Below, one piece after another: positions 45,812 through 53,821 of a stretch of 64,000 nt of DNA. This DNA is from Chloroflexota bacterium. Its GTDB lineage: Bacteria; Chloroflexota; Anaerolineae; Aggregatilineales; Phototrophicaceae. Location of the stretch: contig JAPOWK010000084.1 in assembly GCA_026707665.1 (NCBI GenBank), positions 23,392 to 87,391 on the forward strand, in the 5' to 3' direction. The stretch's first letter is position 1. Every line of letters begins with the position of its first letter. The notes below the pieces were generated by a model that was not told the DNA's origin, made no database searches, and worked only from the letters and a program-made list of their open reading frames with translations. The translations under genes and the position numbers were made by a program.

Positions 45812-47273
45812 GACGGTGGCGGTGCTGTCCTGGCCCGATCGTGTCGTTGAGCTATGCGATCAGCTCCGCCAAATTGCCGGCGATACGCCGATGTATCTGG
45901 TTGGCGGCGCTGTACGAGACGCCTACCGGCGCGCCGAGATTACCGATATCGACATTGCCGTTGATGGCGATGCGCCGAAGCTTGCCAAGCGCGTGTCACA
46001 ATGCTTCGGCGCGGATTCCTATGTCATGGATTGGGACCGCGGCGTCGCGCGCGTCTTTCTCAAGAGCGATACCGGCGCGATCCTGCTGGATTTCGCTTGC
46101 TTTCGCGGCGGAGATCTTCTGAGCGATCTGCGCGATCGGGATTTCACCATGAACGCGATGGCGGCCGACTTGCACGGGGACATCCGCACCTTGTACGATC
46201 CGCTCAAGGGAACGTCGGATTTACGCCAAAAGGTCTTGCGCCGCTGTTCCCCGCGTTCCATTGCCGACGATCCGATTCGCGCGTTGAGGGCGATCCGACA
46301 GAGTGTTCAATTTGACCTGAAAATTCATCCCGACACCGCAGCAGACGTCCGAAGCCAGGCGAATAACTTGCGCCGTACCTCGCCGGAACGCATACGCGAT
46401 GAGCTGTTCAAGCTGTTTGCTTTGGACAAGCCCGCTCGCGGCTTGCGCGTTATGGGGCATCTTGGCGTCTTGCCACATGTCTTGCCGACGGTCGCCGAGT
46501 TGGCGAGCGCTGACGCCCGCCCGCCAGGAACGATGAACGCCTGGACGAAGACCTTGGCGGTAGTCGAACGAATGCGGGCGATTCTCTTGGCAATCAGCAG
46601 CAGGCGCAGCGACAATACGGCGGCGGCATTTGACCTCGGAATGCTGGTCATGCAGTTGGATCGATATCGCGCAGACCTGCAGGCCCATTTGGCGCGTGTT
46701 TACGGCAACGGGCGAGAACATGCCCAACTGCTTGTACTGGCGGCGGCGATACACGCTCTCGACGGCAGCGGCGCGGACGCCGGTGGCGATTCCGGTTCTG
46801 CCAGACGAGTGGCAACGGTGGCAAAGGCATTGGTGCTCACTGTGGATGAAGGGCGGCGGCTTTCGCAGATCATCGTCAATTACCGACAAATCGTTGTCAA
46901 GCAGTCATGGTCCACACTGGATCAGCACCGCTTCTGGCATCGGCTCGGCGATGGCGGAATCGACGCGATCTTACTGGCGGCCGCCTGTGTGCTGGGCGAG
47001 GCGAGGAGCGGCCTGCGGCAAGCTGACTGGCTGCAATTCGTCGACCGCGCCGCGCTCCTGCTCGATACATTTTATAATCGGTACGAGGAGGTCGTCGATC
47101 CGCCGCCAATGCTGGATGGGCGCGATGTGCAAGACTTGCTTGGCATTGGACCGGGACCGCCTGTAGGCAGGATGTTGAAGAAGCTGCGCGAGGCGCAAGC
47201 GACCGGTATGATCAAGTCGGTTTCTGAAGCGGGCGAGTTTGTCTTGCGTTCGGCGGAGCCGTATTCAGGGTAG
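45804..47273 (+). CDS. tRNA nucleotidyltransferase / poly(A) polymerase family protein
   Basis: A 489-residue class II nucleotidyltransferase. The head domain has MYLVGGAVRDAYRRAEITDIDIAV near residue 30 (the GG motif and two metal Asp), then RDRDFTMNAMAADLHG near 112 and a helical neck IADDPIRALRAIRQSVQF near 153. These match CCA-adding enzymes and bacterial poly(A) polymerases; the two cannot be split by eye. A C-terminal domain of about 250 residues shows no HD motif that I can see. It overlaps hpt by eight bases. Confidence 0.85.
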   Translation: MSETVAVLSWPDRVVELCDQLRQIAGDTPMYLVGGAVRDAYRRAEITDIDIAVDGDAPKLAKRVSQCFGADSYVMDWDRGVARVFLKSDTGAILLDFACFRGGDLLSDLRDRDFTMNAMAADLHGDIRTLYDPLKGTSDLRQKVLRRCSPRSIADDPIRALRAIRQSVQFDLKIHPDTAADVRSQANNLRRTSPERIRDELFKLFALDKPARGLRVMGHLGVLPHVLPTVAELASADARPPGTMNAWTKTLAVVERMRAILLAISSRRSDNTAAAFDLGMLVMQLDRYRADLQAHLARVYGNGREHAQLLVLAAAIHALDGSGADAGGDSGSARRVATVAKALVLTVDEGRRLSQIIVNYRQIVVKQSWSTLDQHRFWHRLGDGGIDAILLAAACVLGEARSGLRQADWLQFVDRAALLLDTFYNRYEEVVDPPPMLDGRDVQDLLGIGPGPPVGRMLKKLREAQATGMIKSVSEAGEFVLRSAEPYSG

Positions 47274-47294
47274 GGCGATTCCGCCAGCCTGCGC

Positions 47295-47876
47295 TCAATC
47301 GAACGAGTCCCTTTCCCAATCGGCGAATTGGTAGAAGACGAGCATCGTGCGGCCGTATTTGCGCTGATCAATCTCTTCGAGATGATCAAAGCGGCGCTTG
47401 GCGTCAAATTCGCTCGGGTCAATCTGTACGATGACTTGGCTGCCCGGGCGATTCCAATCCCGATTCTCATCGAGAGCTGCAAGTGTCTTCAGCCAGATGC
47501 CCTGATATTGGGGTGGCGCCACATAAAGATATTGATAATGACGATCCGGTCCACGAGCGATTAGGTAGAGAGCGTGGCGGCGCGTCACAGTTGCTTTTGG
47601 CTTGAATCCGGTATGTGTCAAGTTGCGATGGATCGTCTGGACCGCTTGCCGATCCGTGTCATTGAAATGCGCGTAGGCGGCGCCACGGCTCAAGGCTTCA
47701 ATGCCCACGCTGCCGGTGCCAGCGAAGAGATCAAGGAAGTTCGCGTCTCGGATATCAACACCGATGATACTGAACAGCGCCTCTTTGACGCGATCCATAA
47801 TTGGACGTGTCTTGTTGCCGGGCACCGGCTTCAGCCTCATGCCGCGCGCTGAGCCGGCGATGACGCGCAGGGACAT
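47295..47876 (-). CDS. rsmD: 16S rRNA (guanine(966)-N(2))-methyltransferase RsmD-like
   Basis: A 193-residue SAM methyltransferase. RVIAGSARGMRLKPVPGNKTRP at the N-terminus and VKEALFSIIG are RsmD signatures. The SAM site is FLDLFAGTGSVGIEALSRGA near residue 44. Motif IV, normally (N/D)PPY, reads VAPPQYQGIW here, losing the acidic or amide residue. RsmD methylates G966 of 16S rRNA. The ATG at 47876 is preferred to one 45 bases upstream because RsmD proteins start here. It converges with the nucleotidyltransferase gene. Confidence 0.85.
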   Translation of the reverse strand: MSLRVIAGSARGMRLKPVPGNKTRPIMDRVKEALFSIIGVDIRDANFLDLFAGTGSVGIEALSRGAAYAHFNDTDRQAVQTIHRNLTHTGFKPKATVTRRHALYLIARGPDRHYQYLYVAPPQYQGIWLKTLAALDENRDWNRPGSQVIVQIDPSEFDAKRRFDHLEEIDQRKYGRTMLVFYQFADWERDSFD

Positions 47877-47895
47877 GGCTAGGCTGATCGTAGAC

Positions 47896-48252
47896 TTACG
47901 CCGTTCCGCCAACATCCTCAATGCGCTGCTTCAGCATGCGAGTCAGCATCATATATCGATCGTCGATGTTTGTTTCGAGGTCGTTTGCGCCATGCTGTCC
48001 TTCGGCATGCGAAGTCAATTGCACCGCTGTAAGCGCCTGCTCGGTGACGGAAAGCGCCTGCTGAAATGAGACTGCGGCGGACCGCTGGTCGCCCATAGAC
48101 TTGAGCGCCAATCCCATCCCGTAGTGCGCGTCGACGCTTTCCGGGCTGGCGGCGATCACTTCTTCAAACAATCGTATAGCGCCCTGGTTGTCGCCGTCGC
48201 GGTGCAGGCGCCATGCTCTGCCGATTTTTTCTGCCGAGGGTAAAGTGGACAT
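47896..48252 (-). CDS. Small TPR-repeat protein
   Basis: A 118-residue protein with about two tetratricopeptide repeats (GRAWRLHRDGDNQGAIRLFEEVIAASPESVDAHYGMGLALK, then SMGDQRSAAVSFQQALSVTEQAL). The tail is helical with a short polar end. It probably binds another protein; no partner can be named. It precedes rsmD by 19 bases on the same strand. Confidence 0.75.
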   Translation of the reverse strand: MSTLPSAEKIGRAWRLHRDGDNQGAIRLFEEVIAASPESVDAHYGMGLALKSMGDQRSAAVSFQQALSVTEQALTAVQLTSHAEGQHGANDLETNIDDRYMMLTRMLKQRIEDVGGTA

Positions 48253-48479
48253 GCCATCTCCTTCCGGAACTCAAAGCGAGCGAATGGCAGCCGCTGGCGG
48301 GCGACCATATCCGTCGCTGAAAATCACCTGTATTTTACCGAAAACTTCACTTGCCGCTACCGCCACGCGCTGAGCGCAGTTGAATCGCCGAATTGCCGCG
48401 CCTACTACCGATAGCGGCTTGTGGCTTGTTTAGCCTGGTGATAAGCTTTGCCCGTCTACAATTCACAAGATGACGCGCT

Positions 48480-48944
48480 ATGCAAATTCGACTGGCGCAA
48501 ATGTCCGACTTGCCGGCCGCCGCCCAACTCTGGTTCGATCGAATCACCTTGCTGCAGCAGACCGATAGGCGCATCAAGCTCTTGCCCGATGCTCGCGAAA
48601 ATTGGTCAGCCGCAGCCGCCCGCTGGACCGGCGACGAGCGAACGCGATTTTGGGTGGCGGAAGATGGTGGGGCGCTGGTTGGATTTACGGTCGTCCGCTT
48701 AGCATCGGGAGCGCCGGGTTTGCAGCCTCAGCGGCGCGGCCTCTTGCTTGAGATGGTCGTCGACTTGCATGAAACGCATCGTGGTTTGGCCGATCAGCTG
48801 TTGGATCACGCCAGGCGGTGGCTTGCCGCTATGGGCGCTGGGGAAATCGAGGTGGACGTCCCCGCGCGTTACCCGGTGGAAACGGCATTCTGGCGCGCGC
48901 AAGGGGGCGCTGCTTGGTCCGAGAGATTCAGGCTGCCGCTATGA
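48480..48944 (+). CDS. GNAT-family N-acetyltransferase
   Basis: A 154-residue acetyltransferase-like protein. It begins MQIRLAQMSDLPAAAQLW, has the core strand RFWVAEDGGALVGFTVVRL near residue 60, then a degenerate motif A (LLLEMVVDLHETHRGLADQLLDHARRW near 83). The acetyl-CoA loop lacks the usual R/Q-x-x-G-x-G/A, so activity is uncertain. It overlaps the next GNAT gene by four bases (ATGA). Confidence 0.7.
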   Translation: MQIRLAQMSDLPAAAQLWFDRITLLQQTDRRIKLLPDARENWSAAAARWTGDERTRFWVAEDGGALVGFTVVRLASGAPGLQPQRRGLLLEMVVDLHETHRGLADQLLDHARRWLAAMGAGEIEVDVPARYPVETAFWRAQGGAAWSERFRLPL

Positions 48945-49420
48945 TACGCCTGGCGGAAGCGGCCGATGCGGAGAGCATTGGCCATCTGTGGGCGGAGATG
49001 GTTGCATACCACGCTGCGCTGGATCCGGAGACTTTTCGACCAGCGGAACGCGGCGCGGAACGGTACGCCCGCGGCATCTTGGACCGGCTTCGAGATGCGG
49101 ACGCCCGCGTGCTGGTGGCTGAAATCGATGGCGCGGTCGTCGGTTACGTCAATGGGGTCGTCGCGGACATTACCACTGAACTGTTCATTCCGCTGCGATG
49201 CGGTCTATTGGCGGACATTTATTTGCAAGCTGCATTTCGCCGGCGCGGCTTGGGCAAACAACTGGTCGAACGTTTGATGCTGTGGTTTCGGTCGCGCGGC
49301 GTCAATCATATTGAATGGCATGTCAGCGCGAGAAATCACGAGGCGCTGGCGTTTTGGAAAGCGGTCGGCGGCGAAACGACGATGCTGCGCATGCGCGCGA
49401 CCATACCGGAGGTGGATTGA
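48941..49420 (+). CDS. GNAT-family N-acetyltransferase
   Basis: A 159-residue GNAT protein with an intact motif A, LADIYLQAAFRRRGLGKQLVERLMLWF near residue 85 (R-R-x-G-L-G). The C-terminal NHIEWHVSARNHEALAFWKAVG follows near 125. ATG 48941 overlaps the stop of the preceding GNAT gene, and its own stop overlaps the alaX start, so all three are coupled. Target unknown; a fidelity or protein-modification role is possible from its neighbours. Confidence 0.82.
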   Translation: MIRLAEAADAESIGHLWAEMVAYHAALDPETFRPAERGAERYARGILDRLRDADARVLVAEIDGAVVGYVNGVVADITTELFIPLRCGLLADIYLQAAFRRRGLGKQLVERLMLWFRSRGVNHIEWHVSARNHEALAFWKAVGGETTMLRMRATIPEVD

Positions 49421-50127
49421 TGACGGAGTTGCTATATTTGACGGACAGTTATTGTAGAGAGTTTGAGGCGGTCGTCCTTGAGCATGACCTTGAGCAAAAC
49501 GGTGTATTGCTCAGCCGGAGCGCCTTTTATCCCGGGGGTGGCGGTCAGCTTCCGGACCAGGGCGCATTACGGAATGGCGAGACGCATCATCGAGTCAGCA
49601 AGGTTCGGCGCGGGAATGTGCATCTGCTGGACGGCGAGTTGCCAGCCGTCGGCTGCCGCGTCCGGGGCGAGATTGACTGGGAACGGCGCTACAAAATCAT
49701 GCGGACGCATACGGCAATGCACATTCTTTGCGGCGTAATCTGGCGCGATTATCAGGCGAGCGTCACCGGTGGCAATATGGATGTGCTCAGCGGGCGCATG
49801 GATTTCGAGTTCGAGCGGCTGGCGCCAGAGGTCGTTGTGGAGATCGAAAAGAAGATCAATCTGGAAATGGAAGCGGCGCGCGACGTGAAGATCGCCATCC
49901 TGCCGCGCGAGACCGCCTTTGCAATACCCGATCTGATTCGCACAAAAATCAATCTTTTGCCCGAGAGCATTCAAGAGGTGCGGACGGTGGAAATAGTGGG
50001 GCTGGACCTGCAAGCGGACGGCGGCACCCATGTCGCCAACACGCGCGAAGTCGGCGCGATCAAGATCGCCAAGTACAAAAGCAAGGGCGGCATCAACAAG
50101 CGACTGTACGTGGAGCTCGAGGATTGA
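49420..50127 (+). CDS. Alanyl-tRNA editing protein AlaX
   Basis: A 235-residue free-standing relative of the AlaRS editing domain, which clears wrongly charged Ser- or Gly-tRNA(Ala). It opens with YLTDSYCREFEAVVLEHD and AFYPGGGGQLPDQGAL near residue 36. The first zinc pair is MRTHTAMHILCGVIW near 94 (HxxxH). The second, usually CxxTH-like CGGTH, reads ADGGTHVANTREVG near 201, with Asp in place of Cys. It sits in a run of coupled genes that leads to ileS. Confidence 0.88.
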   Translation: MTELLYLTDSYCREFEAVVLEHDLEQNGVLLSRSAFYPGGGGQLPDQGALRNGETHHRVSKVRRGNVHLLDGELPAVGCRVRGEIDWERRYKIMRTHTAMHILCGVIWRDYQASVTGGNMDVLSGRMDFEFERLAPEVVVEIEKKINLEMEAARDVKIAILPRETAFAIPDLIRTKINLLPESIQEVRTVEIVGLDLQADGGTHVANTREVGAIKIAKYKSKGGINKRLYVELED

Positions 50128-50840
50128 TGCGATATTTGCATGCGATTCAGCCGCATGAGCGGTTCCTGGCCAGTGGCTGCTATCGTTTTGCCAAGAACGG
50201 GCAGAAGCTGGCGAAGACAGAATCCTGGGCGATTCATGGGCATCCGGATGGGGAGAAATTCGTCCGCGTCGATATGGATGCGCGGCAGGAGGAAGGCAAG
50301 TCGATCCTGGTTGAAGCGCTGCTGGATATCAGCTCCGTCCTGGTTCGTATCGATGTCCGATATGAAAACGACCAATTTGTAGGAGGGATCAGTCATCTCC
50401 GGGCGACCTACCAACGGGCGGATGAGCGCCTGCAGATCGGCTACAGCTTGAATGGAGACGAGCGCAAGTACGTTGAGGTTGCCTTGCCGGCTGATGCCCT
50501 GATTGACCTGCCTCTGTTGGTTTTTCGCGGTTCAACGATTAAGGCGCTGGCGGAGAAGCCCGCCGGCGAGATTGCCGTATACGTGCCTATGATTGAAAAC
50601 GCGCAGCTTTTCCCCGGGATATTGCGGCAGGTCGCCTCCCCGGTCGAGCGCGTCGGCGACGATACCGTGTTTGTAGGCAAACGAGCGATTACCGCGAGCC
50701 GCTTCCGCTACCGAGACAAGGCTGTGTCATACTGGATAGACGATCACGACCTAATCGTCAAACGGGTGAATAGTTTCAAGCAGCAGGAGATGACGGTTGC
50801 GATCAGCAACTACGCCGCGCCAGCGACGAAGGCCCTGTGA
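50127..50840 (+). CDS. Hypothetical protein
   Basis: A 237-residue protein that I do not recognise. It appears soluble, mostly beta-strand by residue pattern, with no signal peptide or membrane segment. Its start overlaps the alaX stop (TGATG), so coexpression with AlaX is likely. Segments such as GCYRFAKNGQKLAKTESWAI and RYRDKAVSYWIDDHDLIVKR look like strands of a lipocalin- or DUF3108-type barrel, but this is only an impression. Confidence 0.7.
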   Translation: MRYLHAIQPHERFLASGCYRFAKNGQKLAKTESWAIHGHPDGEKFVRVDMDARQEEGKSILVEALLDISSVLVRIDVRYENDQFVGGISHLRATYQRADERLQIGYSLNGDERKYVEVALPADALIDLPLLVFRGSTIKALAEKPAGEIAVYVPMIENAQLFPGILRQVASPVERVGDDTVFVGKRAITASRFRYRDKAVSYWIDDHDLIVKRVNSFKQQEMTVAISNYAAPATKAL

Positions 50841-50873
50841 TGGCGGGAGACAGAACCTATTGGGGTCGCGTCG

Positions 50874-51863
50874 ATGATTAAACGCGTACAGATATTCTTG
50901 GGTCCGCGCCGATTCCGCGTGTTTTTGGCGCTACTCGGATCGACCGGGCTTGCCAGCCTGGCGCTTACCGTCTTGGCCCAGGGTTCGCCGATCGCCACGG
51001 GCATTCAGTCGCTGCTGATGGTCACTTTCATTCTTGGGTCGTCCGTGCTGGTGCTTGGGCGGCTGCCGATTGAAGAACGCCTTCGCTGGCTCGCTATCAT
51101 CGTGCCGTCGGCGCTTGCGATCATCATCGGCTCTCTCGCGCTGCCTCATCTGACCGGGCTCTTCGTGGGAGCGGGATTGGGTTGGATTGTCGCTGGCATC
51201 TTCATCTTCCGTGACGTACGCGGTCCACAGAATTACCGAGCGGCGGTCAAGGCGATGCGCAAGGGCGATTACCAATCCGCCATCGCCAGCATGACGACGG
51301 AGATAGGGGAGAAGCCGAATCAAGCGCAGCATTTTCGATTTCGCGCCGAGCTGAATCGATTGGCCGGCGATCTCGATTCGGCGCGGGCGGATTATCAACG
51401 CATGACGGAACTGGACGCGCAATCGGCGGTGGCTTACAACGGCTTGGCTGAGGTCGAGCTGCAGGCGCGCCGTTATGAAGATGCCCGGCGGGCGGCGCGG
51501 GTGGCGCATGAGCTGGCGCCGGATGAATGGGTGGCGGCTTATAATTTGGGCATGATCGAAGAGCGACTGCTGCAAGATGATGCGGCGCAGCGCCATCTCA
51601 GCGATGCGCTTGCCCTGGACATACCTGATTCTCGACATCGTCTCTTGGTGCATCTATACTTATGGCGAATCTACCAGCGCCGGGGGGAACTAAAACCTGC
51701 AAGTGGCGCGTTGGCTGCGCTCAAACGCGAGAAAGCGGGTCTGGAGGAATGGCAAGTCATCATGAGCGCGGATGAGGCGCAAGCGCTGCGCGCGGTCTTG
51801 AGCGACGATATCGAAGAGGCGCGCCGACTGATTATGGACGAAACGCAAAATGTATCGCAGTAA
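50874..51863 (+). CDS. Membrane-anchored TPR protein (first of three)
   Basis: A 329-residue protein with four hydrophobic segments in residues 16-112 (for example FLALLGSTGLASLALTVLA and WLAIIVPSALAIIIGSLAL). About four TPR units follow from residue 120 (AVKAMRKGDYQSAIASMTTEI, SAVAYNGLAEVELQARRYED, DEWVAAYNLGMIEERLLQDD). The TPR part probably faces the cytoplasm and holds partner proteins at the membrane. It starts 33 bases after the unknown gene and leads two similar genes. Confidence 0.75.
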   Translation: MIKRVQIFLGPRRFRVFLALLGSTGLASLALTVLAQGSPIATGIQSLLMVTFILGSSVLVLGRLPIEERLRWLAIIVPSALAIIIGSLALPHLTGLFVGAGLGWIVAGIFIFRDVRGPQNYRAAVKAMRKGDYQSAIASMTTEIGEKPNQAQHFRFRAELNRLAGDLDSARADYQRMTELDAQSAVAYNGLAEVELQARRYEDARRAARVAHELAPDEWVAAYNLGMIEERLLQDDAAQRHLSDALALDIPDSRHRLLVHLYLWRIYQRRGELKPASGALAALKREKAGLEEWQVIMSADEAQALRAVLSDDIEEARRLIMDETQNVSQ

Positions 51864-51876
51864 TTGGAGAACCGGC

Positions 51877-52761
51877 ATGTCCGTCCGCCGCTTTATCGGC
51901 TGGATCGCTGTACTCGTATCGGTGGCGCTGGCGGCATTAGGTTTCATTGTATTTGTTCTTGGCGTATTGATTGAATTGGCCGATGGCATCACTGAGCCGC
52001 TCGACCCCTATATTTCCCCGGTGGCGCAGATGTCCCTGGCCGGGCTTTGCTTGTCCGCGAGCATGATTCTGCTGGGCTTCATGCTTGTTGGCGTATTGCT
52101 GGCGCGCCAGTCACGCCAATATGGCGCTGGCTATGGCGAGGCTTACCGCTTGATGCAGAAGCTAAAATTCCCGGAGGCGATTCAATTGTTGGAGCGCGTG
52201 CTTGCCGGTGGCAAGATTACGCCGGATTTGCTCATGCTGCTAACCAGCGCTTACGCTTACAACGGTCAACTGGCAAAGGCGCAAGAAACGGCCGACCGCG
52301 CCGTGCAGATGTTCCCGCGCGATGCCGGCGCCTACATGACCTTGGCGAACGGTTACCGAATGCAGGCGAGCTATGGCGAAGCAGCAATCGCTCTGCAGAC
52401 GGCTGCCCAGCTATCCCCGGCACAGCCAATCATCTGGGCGGAGTTAGGCTTCGTGCAGCAGTTGGCCGGCGAGCATGATTCAGCGATGGAATCTTTCAAG
52501 CATGCCGCGCTCTATTCGATGCCATCCATGTACGCAGTTCGCGTCAATTACTATCTGTCGCGCCATTACCTGAAGGGTGGAGAGCGCGAGAACGCCCAGC
52601 GCGCTACCGAGCGCATGGTCTCGACTGAGCACGGGCTGCAGGCTTGGAAGTCTACTTTGCGCGCGCTGGAGGGCACTGCATACGGCAGTTTGCTGCACTA
52701 TGAAATTGAAAAGATTGAAGAGGCAATCGCCGAGACCCAAGGTAAGAGGAAAAATAGCTGA
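51877..52761 (+). CDS. Membrane-anchored TPR protein (second of three)
   Basis: A 294-residue protein with two hydrophobic segments (about residues 5-32 and 50-80). TPR repeats follow from residue 85 (GEAYRLMQKLKFPEAIQLLE, TLANGYRMQASYGEAAIALQ, PIIWAELGFVQQLAGEHDSA). The end KIEEAIAETQGKRKNS is charged. ATG 51877 is chosen because GGAGA lies seven bases upstream; an earlier ATG at 51850 would overlap the previous gene. It is a diverged paralogue of its neighbours. Confidence 0.75.
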   Translation: MSVRRFIGWIAVLVSVALAALGFIVFVLGVLIELADGITEPLDPYISPVAQMSLAGLCLSASMILLGFMLVGVLLARQSRQYGAGYGEAYRLMQKLKFPEAIQLLERVLAGGKITPDLLMLLTSAYAYNGQLAKAQETADRAVQMFPRDAGAYMTLANGYRMQASYGEAAIALQTAAQLSPAQPIIWAELGFVQQLAGEHDSAMESFKHAALYSMPSMYAVRVNYYLSRHYLKGGERENAQRATERMVSTEHGLQAWKSTLRALEGTAYGSLLHYEIEKIEEAIAETQGKRKNS

Positions 52762-53567
52762 TGATGATCTGGCAGGTCGCGCGTGATCTGACGCGGCGGC
52801 TGCCGGAATGGGATGCATCGGCGAAGCTTTCGCTAGCAATAGCCATTCTGCTGTTGCTCCTGTTGCTTGGCGTGGGCTTCTTGGGTCCGGACGCTGTTCA
52901 ATTTCCGGCGAGAATCGGCGCGTTCGCGTTGCTCGTAACGATTCAATTCTTATTCCTCTGGGGCAATCGGCGCGAGGCTTCGCCCTATCATCAGGCGCAG
53001 AAGCATTTCATTGCGCAAGACTACCAGGCGGCGCGTGAGCTGCTGGAGGCGCTGCCCGTTGGCGGACGAGCGTCGGTCGACGCGCTGGTCTTGCTCGGCA
53101 ACACCTATCGTCATCTGGGGCAACTCGACCGTGCCCAAACGGCGCTGACGCGGGCGCTGGAAATCAAGCCGGGGCACGACTTGGCGCTCTTCAGCGCTGG
53201 AAAACTCAATCTTGTGCGGGGCCAGTATGCCGCCGCCATTGAATACATTGAATGCGCGATCAAGGCCGGCGCGCCGGAAATCGTCAGATTTGAACTGGGG
53301 CAGGCGCGCTTTCTGCTGGGCCGGGATGCCGAAGCCGCTCAACAGTTGACAGCGGCGCGATCCGCGCTGGCGGATGATCCGGCGCAATTGCTCTTTCTGC
53401 AATACTACTTGTGGTCTCTGGGCGCGGGCGACATGCCAGCTAAAGAGTTCATTCGCGAGAATATCGAATATTGGCGGGGTGAGGCGCAGAAGTACAGTGA
53501 TACCCTATACGGCGCTCACTTGTCCGATGTTGAACGTGAACTTTGTCGGACTTTCGATACCAACTGA
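52761..53567 (+). CDS. Membrane-anchored TPR protein (third of three)
   Basis: A 268-residue protein with two hydrophobic segments (LSLAIAILLLLLLLGVGFLG near residue 23, and a second near 50-70). TPR repeats follow from residue 78 (AQKHFIAQDYQAARELLEAL, LVLLGNTYRHLGQLDRAQTA, LFSAGKLNLVRGQYAAAIEY). The start overlaps the preceding stop (TGATG). The same plan in three adjacent coupled genes points to a membrane complex built from related subunits. Confidence 0.75.
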   Translation: MMIWQVARDLTRRLPEWDASAKLSLAIAILLLLLLLGVGFLGPDAVQFPARIGAFALLVTIQFLFLWGNRREASPYHQAQKHFIAQDYQAARELLEALPVGGRASVDALVLLGNTYRHLGQLDRAQTALTRALEIKPGHDLALFSAGKLNLVRGQYAAAIEYIECAIKAGAPEIVRFELGQARFLLGRDAEAAQQLTAARSALADDPAQLLFLQYYLWSLGAGDMPAKEFIRENIEYWRGEAQKYSDTLYGAHLSDVERELCRTFDTN

Positions 53568-53821
53568 TAGCTGATTAGCATTAAGATGAGCGGCGCGCCA
53601 AAGGGCTGACTTAACCCTTTTACCGGATTCCAATTTACGCCATAATCCCACCGAATAGGTGGTCCCGAAAGGGATGCGTCAACGACGAGGAGGTGCTTAC
53701 GTGGTGTCGCATGGAAATGCGCGCGCGCCGCGGGTCATTGTTTGCTGATTCGAATTTGGTGTTTTCGCGCGAGTTATCGCATCAGACCATTCGTATCAGT
53801 GGCATGGAGCAGTGAATACTC
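53568..53821 (+). promoter_or_regulatory. Structured leader region ahead of ileS
   Basis: The 254-base gap holds a possible -10 (CATAAT, 53641-53646). Two adjacent small hairpins follow: CCACC-GAATA-GGTGG (53648-53662) and TCCC-GAAA-GGGA (53663-53674). A perfect 8-base Shine-Dalgarno comes next (AGGAGGTG, 53688-53695). The site sits in front of a 15-codon open frame, not in front of ileS. No T-run terminator is seen. Confidence 0.45.
53701..53748 (+). CDS. Possible leader open frame upstream of ileS
   Basis: GTG at 53701 lies five bases after the best Shine-Dalgarno sequence in the region (AGGAGGTG) and opens a 15-codon frame, MVSHGNARAPRVIVC, ending at 53748. It ends 73 bases before ileS. 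Only one Ile codon is present, so it is not an obvious isoleucine sensor. The site strength, not the peptide, is the evidence for translation. Confidence 0.4.
   Translation: MVSHGNARAPRVIVC

Noticed and set aside
53648..53680. T-box riboswitch upstream of ileS
   Set aside because: TGGT could match a tRNA(Ile) ACCA end, but the required UGGNACC bulge reads TGGTCCC, the flanking helix partners are missing, and no Stem I with an isoleucine specifier fits in the 254-base gap.
53674..53748. ATG-initiated 24-codon leader frame before ileS
   Set aside because: It is in frame with the GTG frame at 53701 but has no properly spaced ribosome-binding site of its own; the GTG start has a perfect one.
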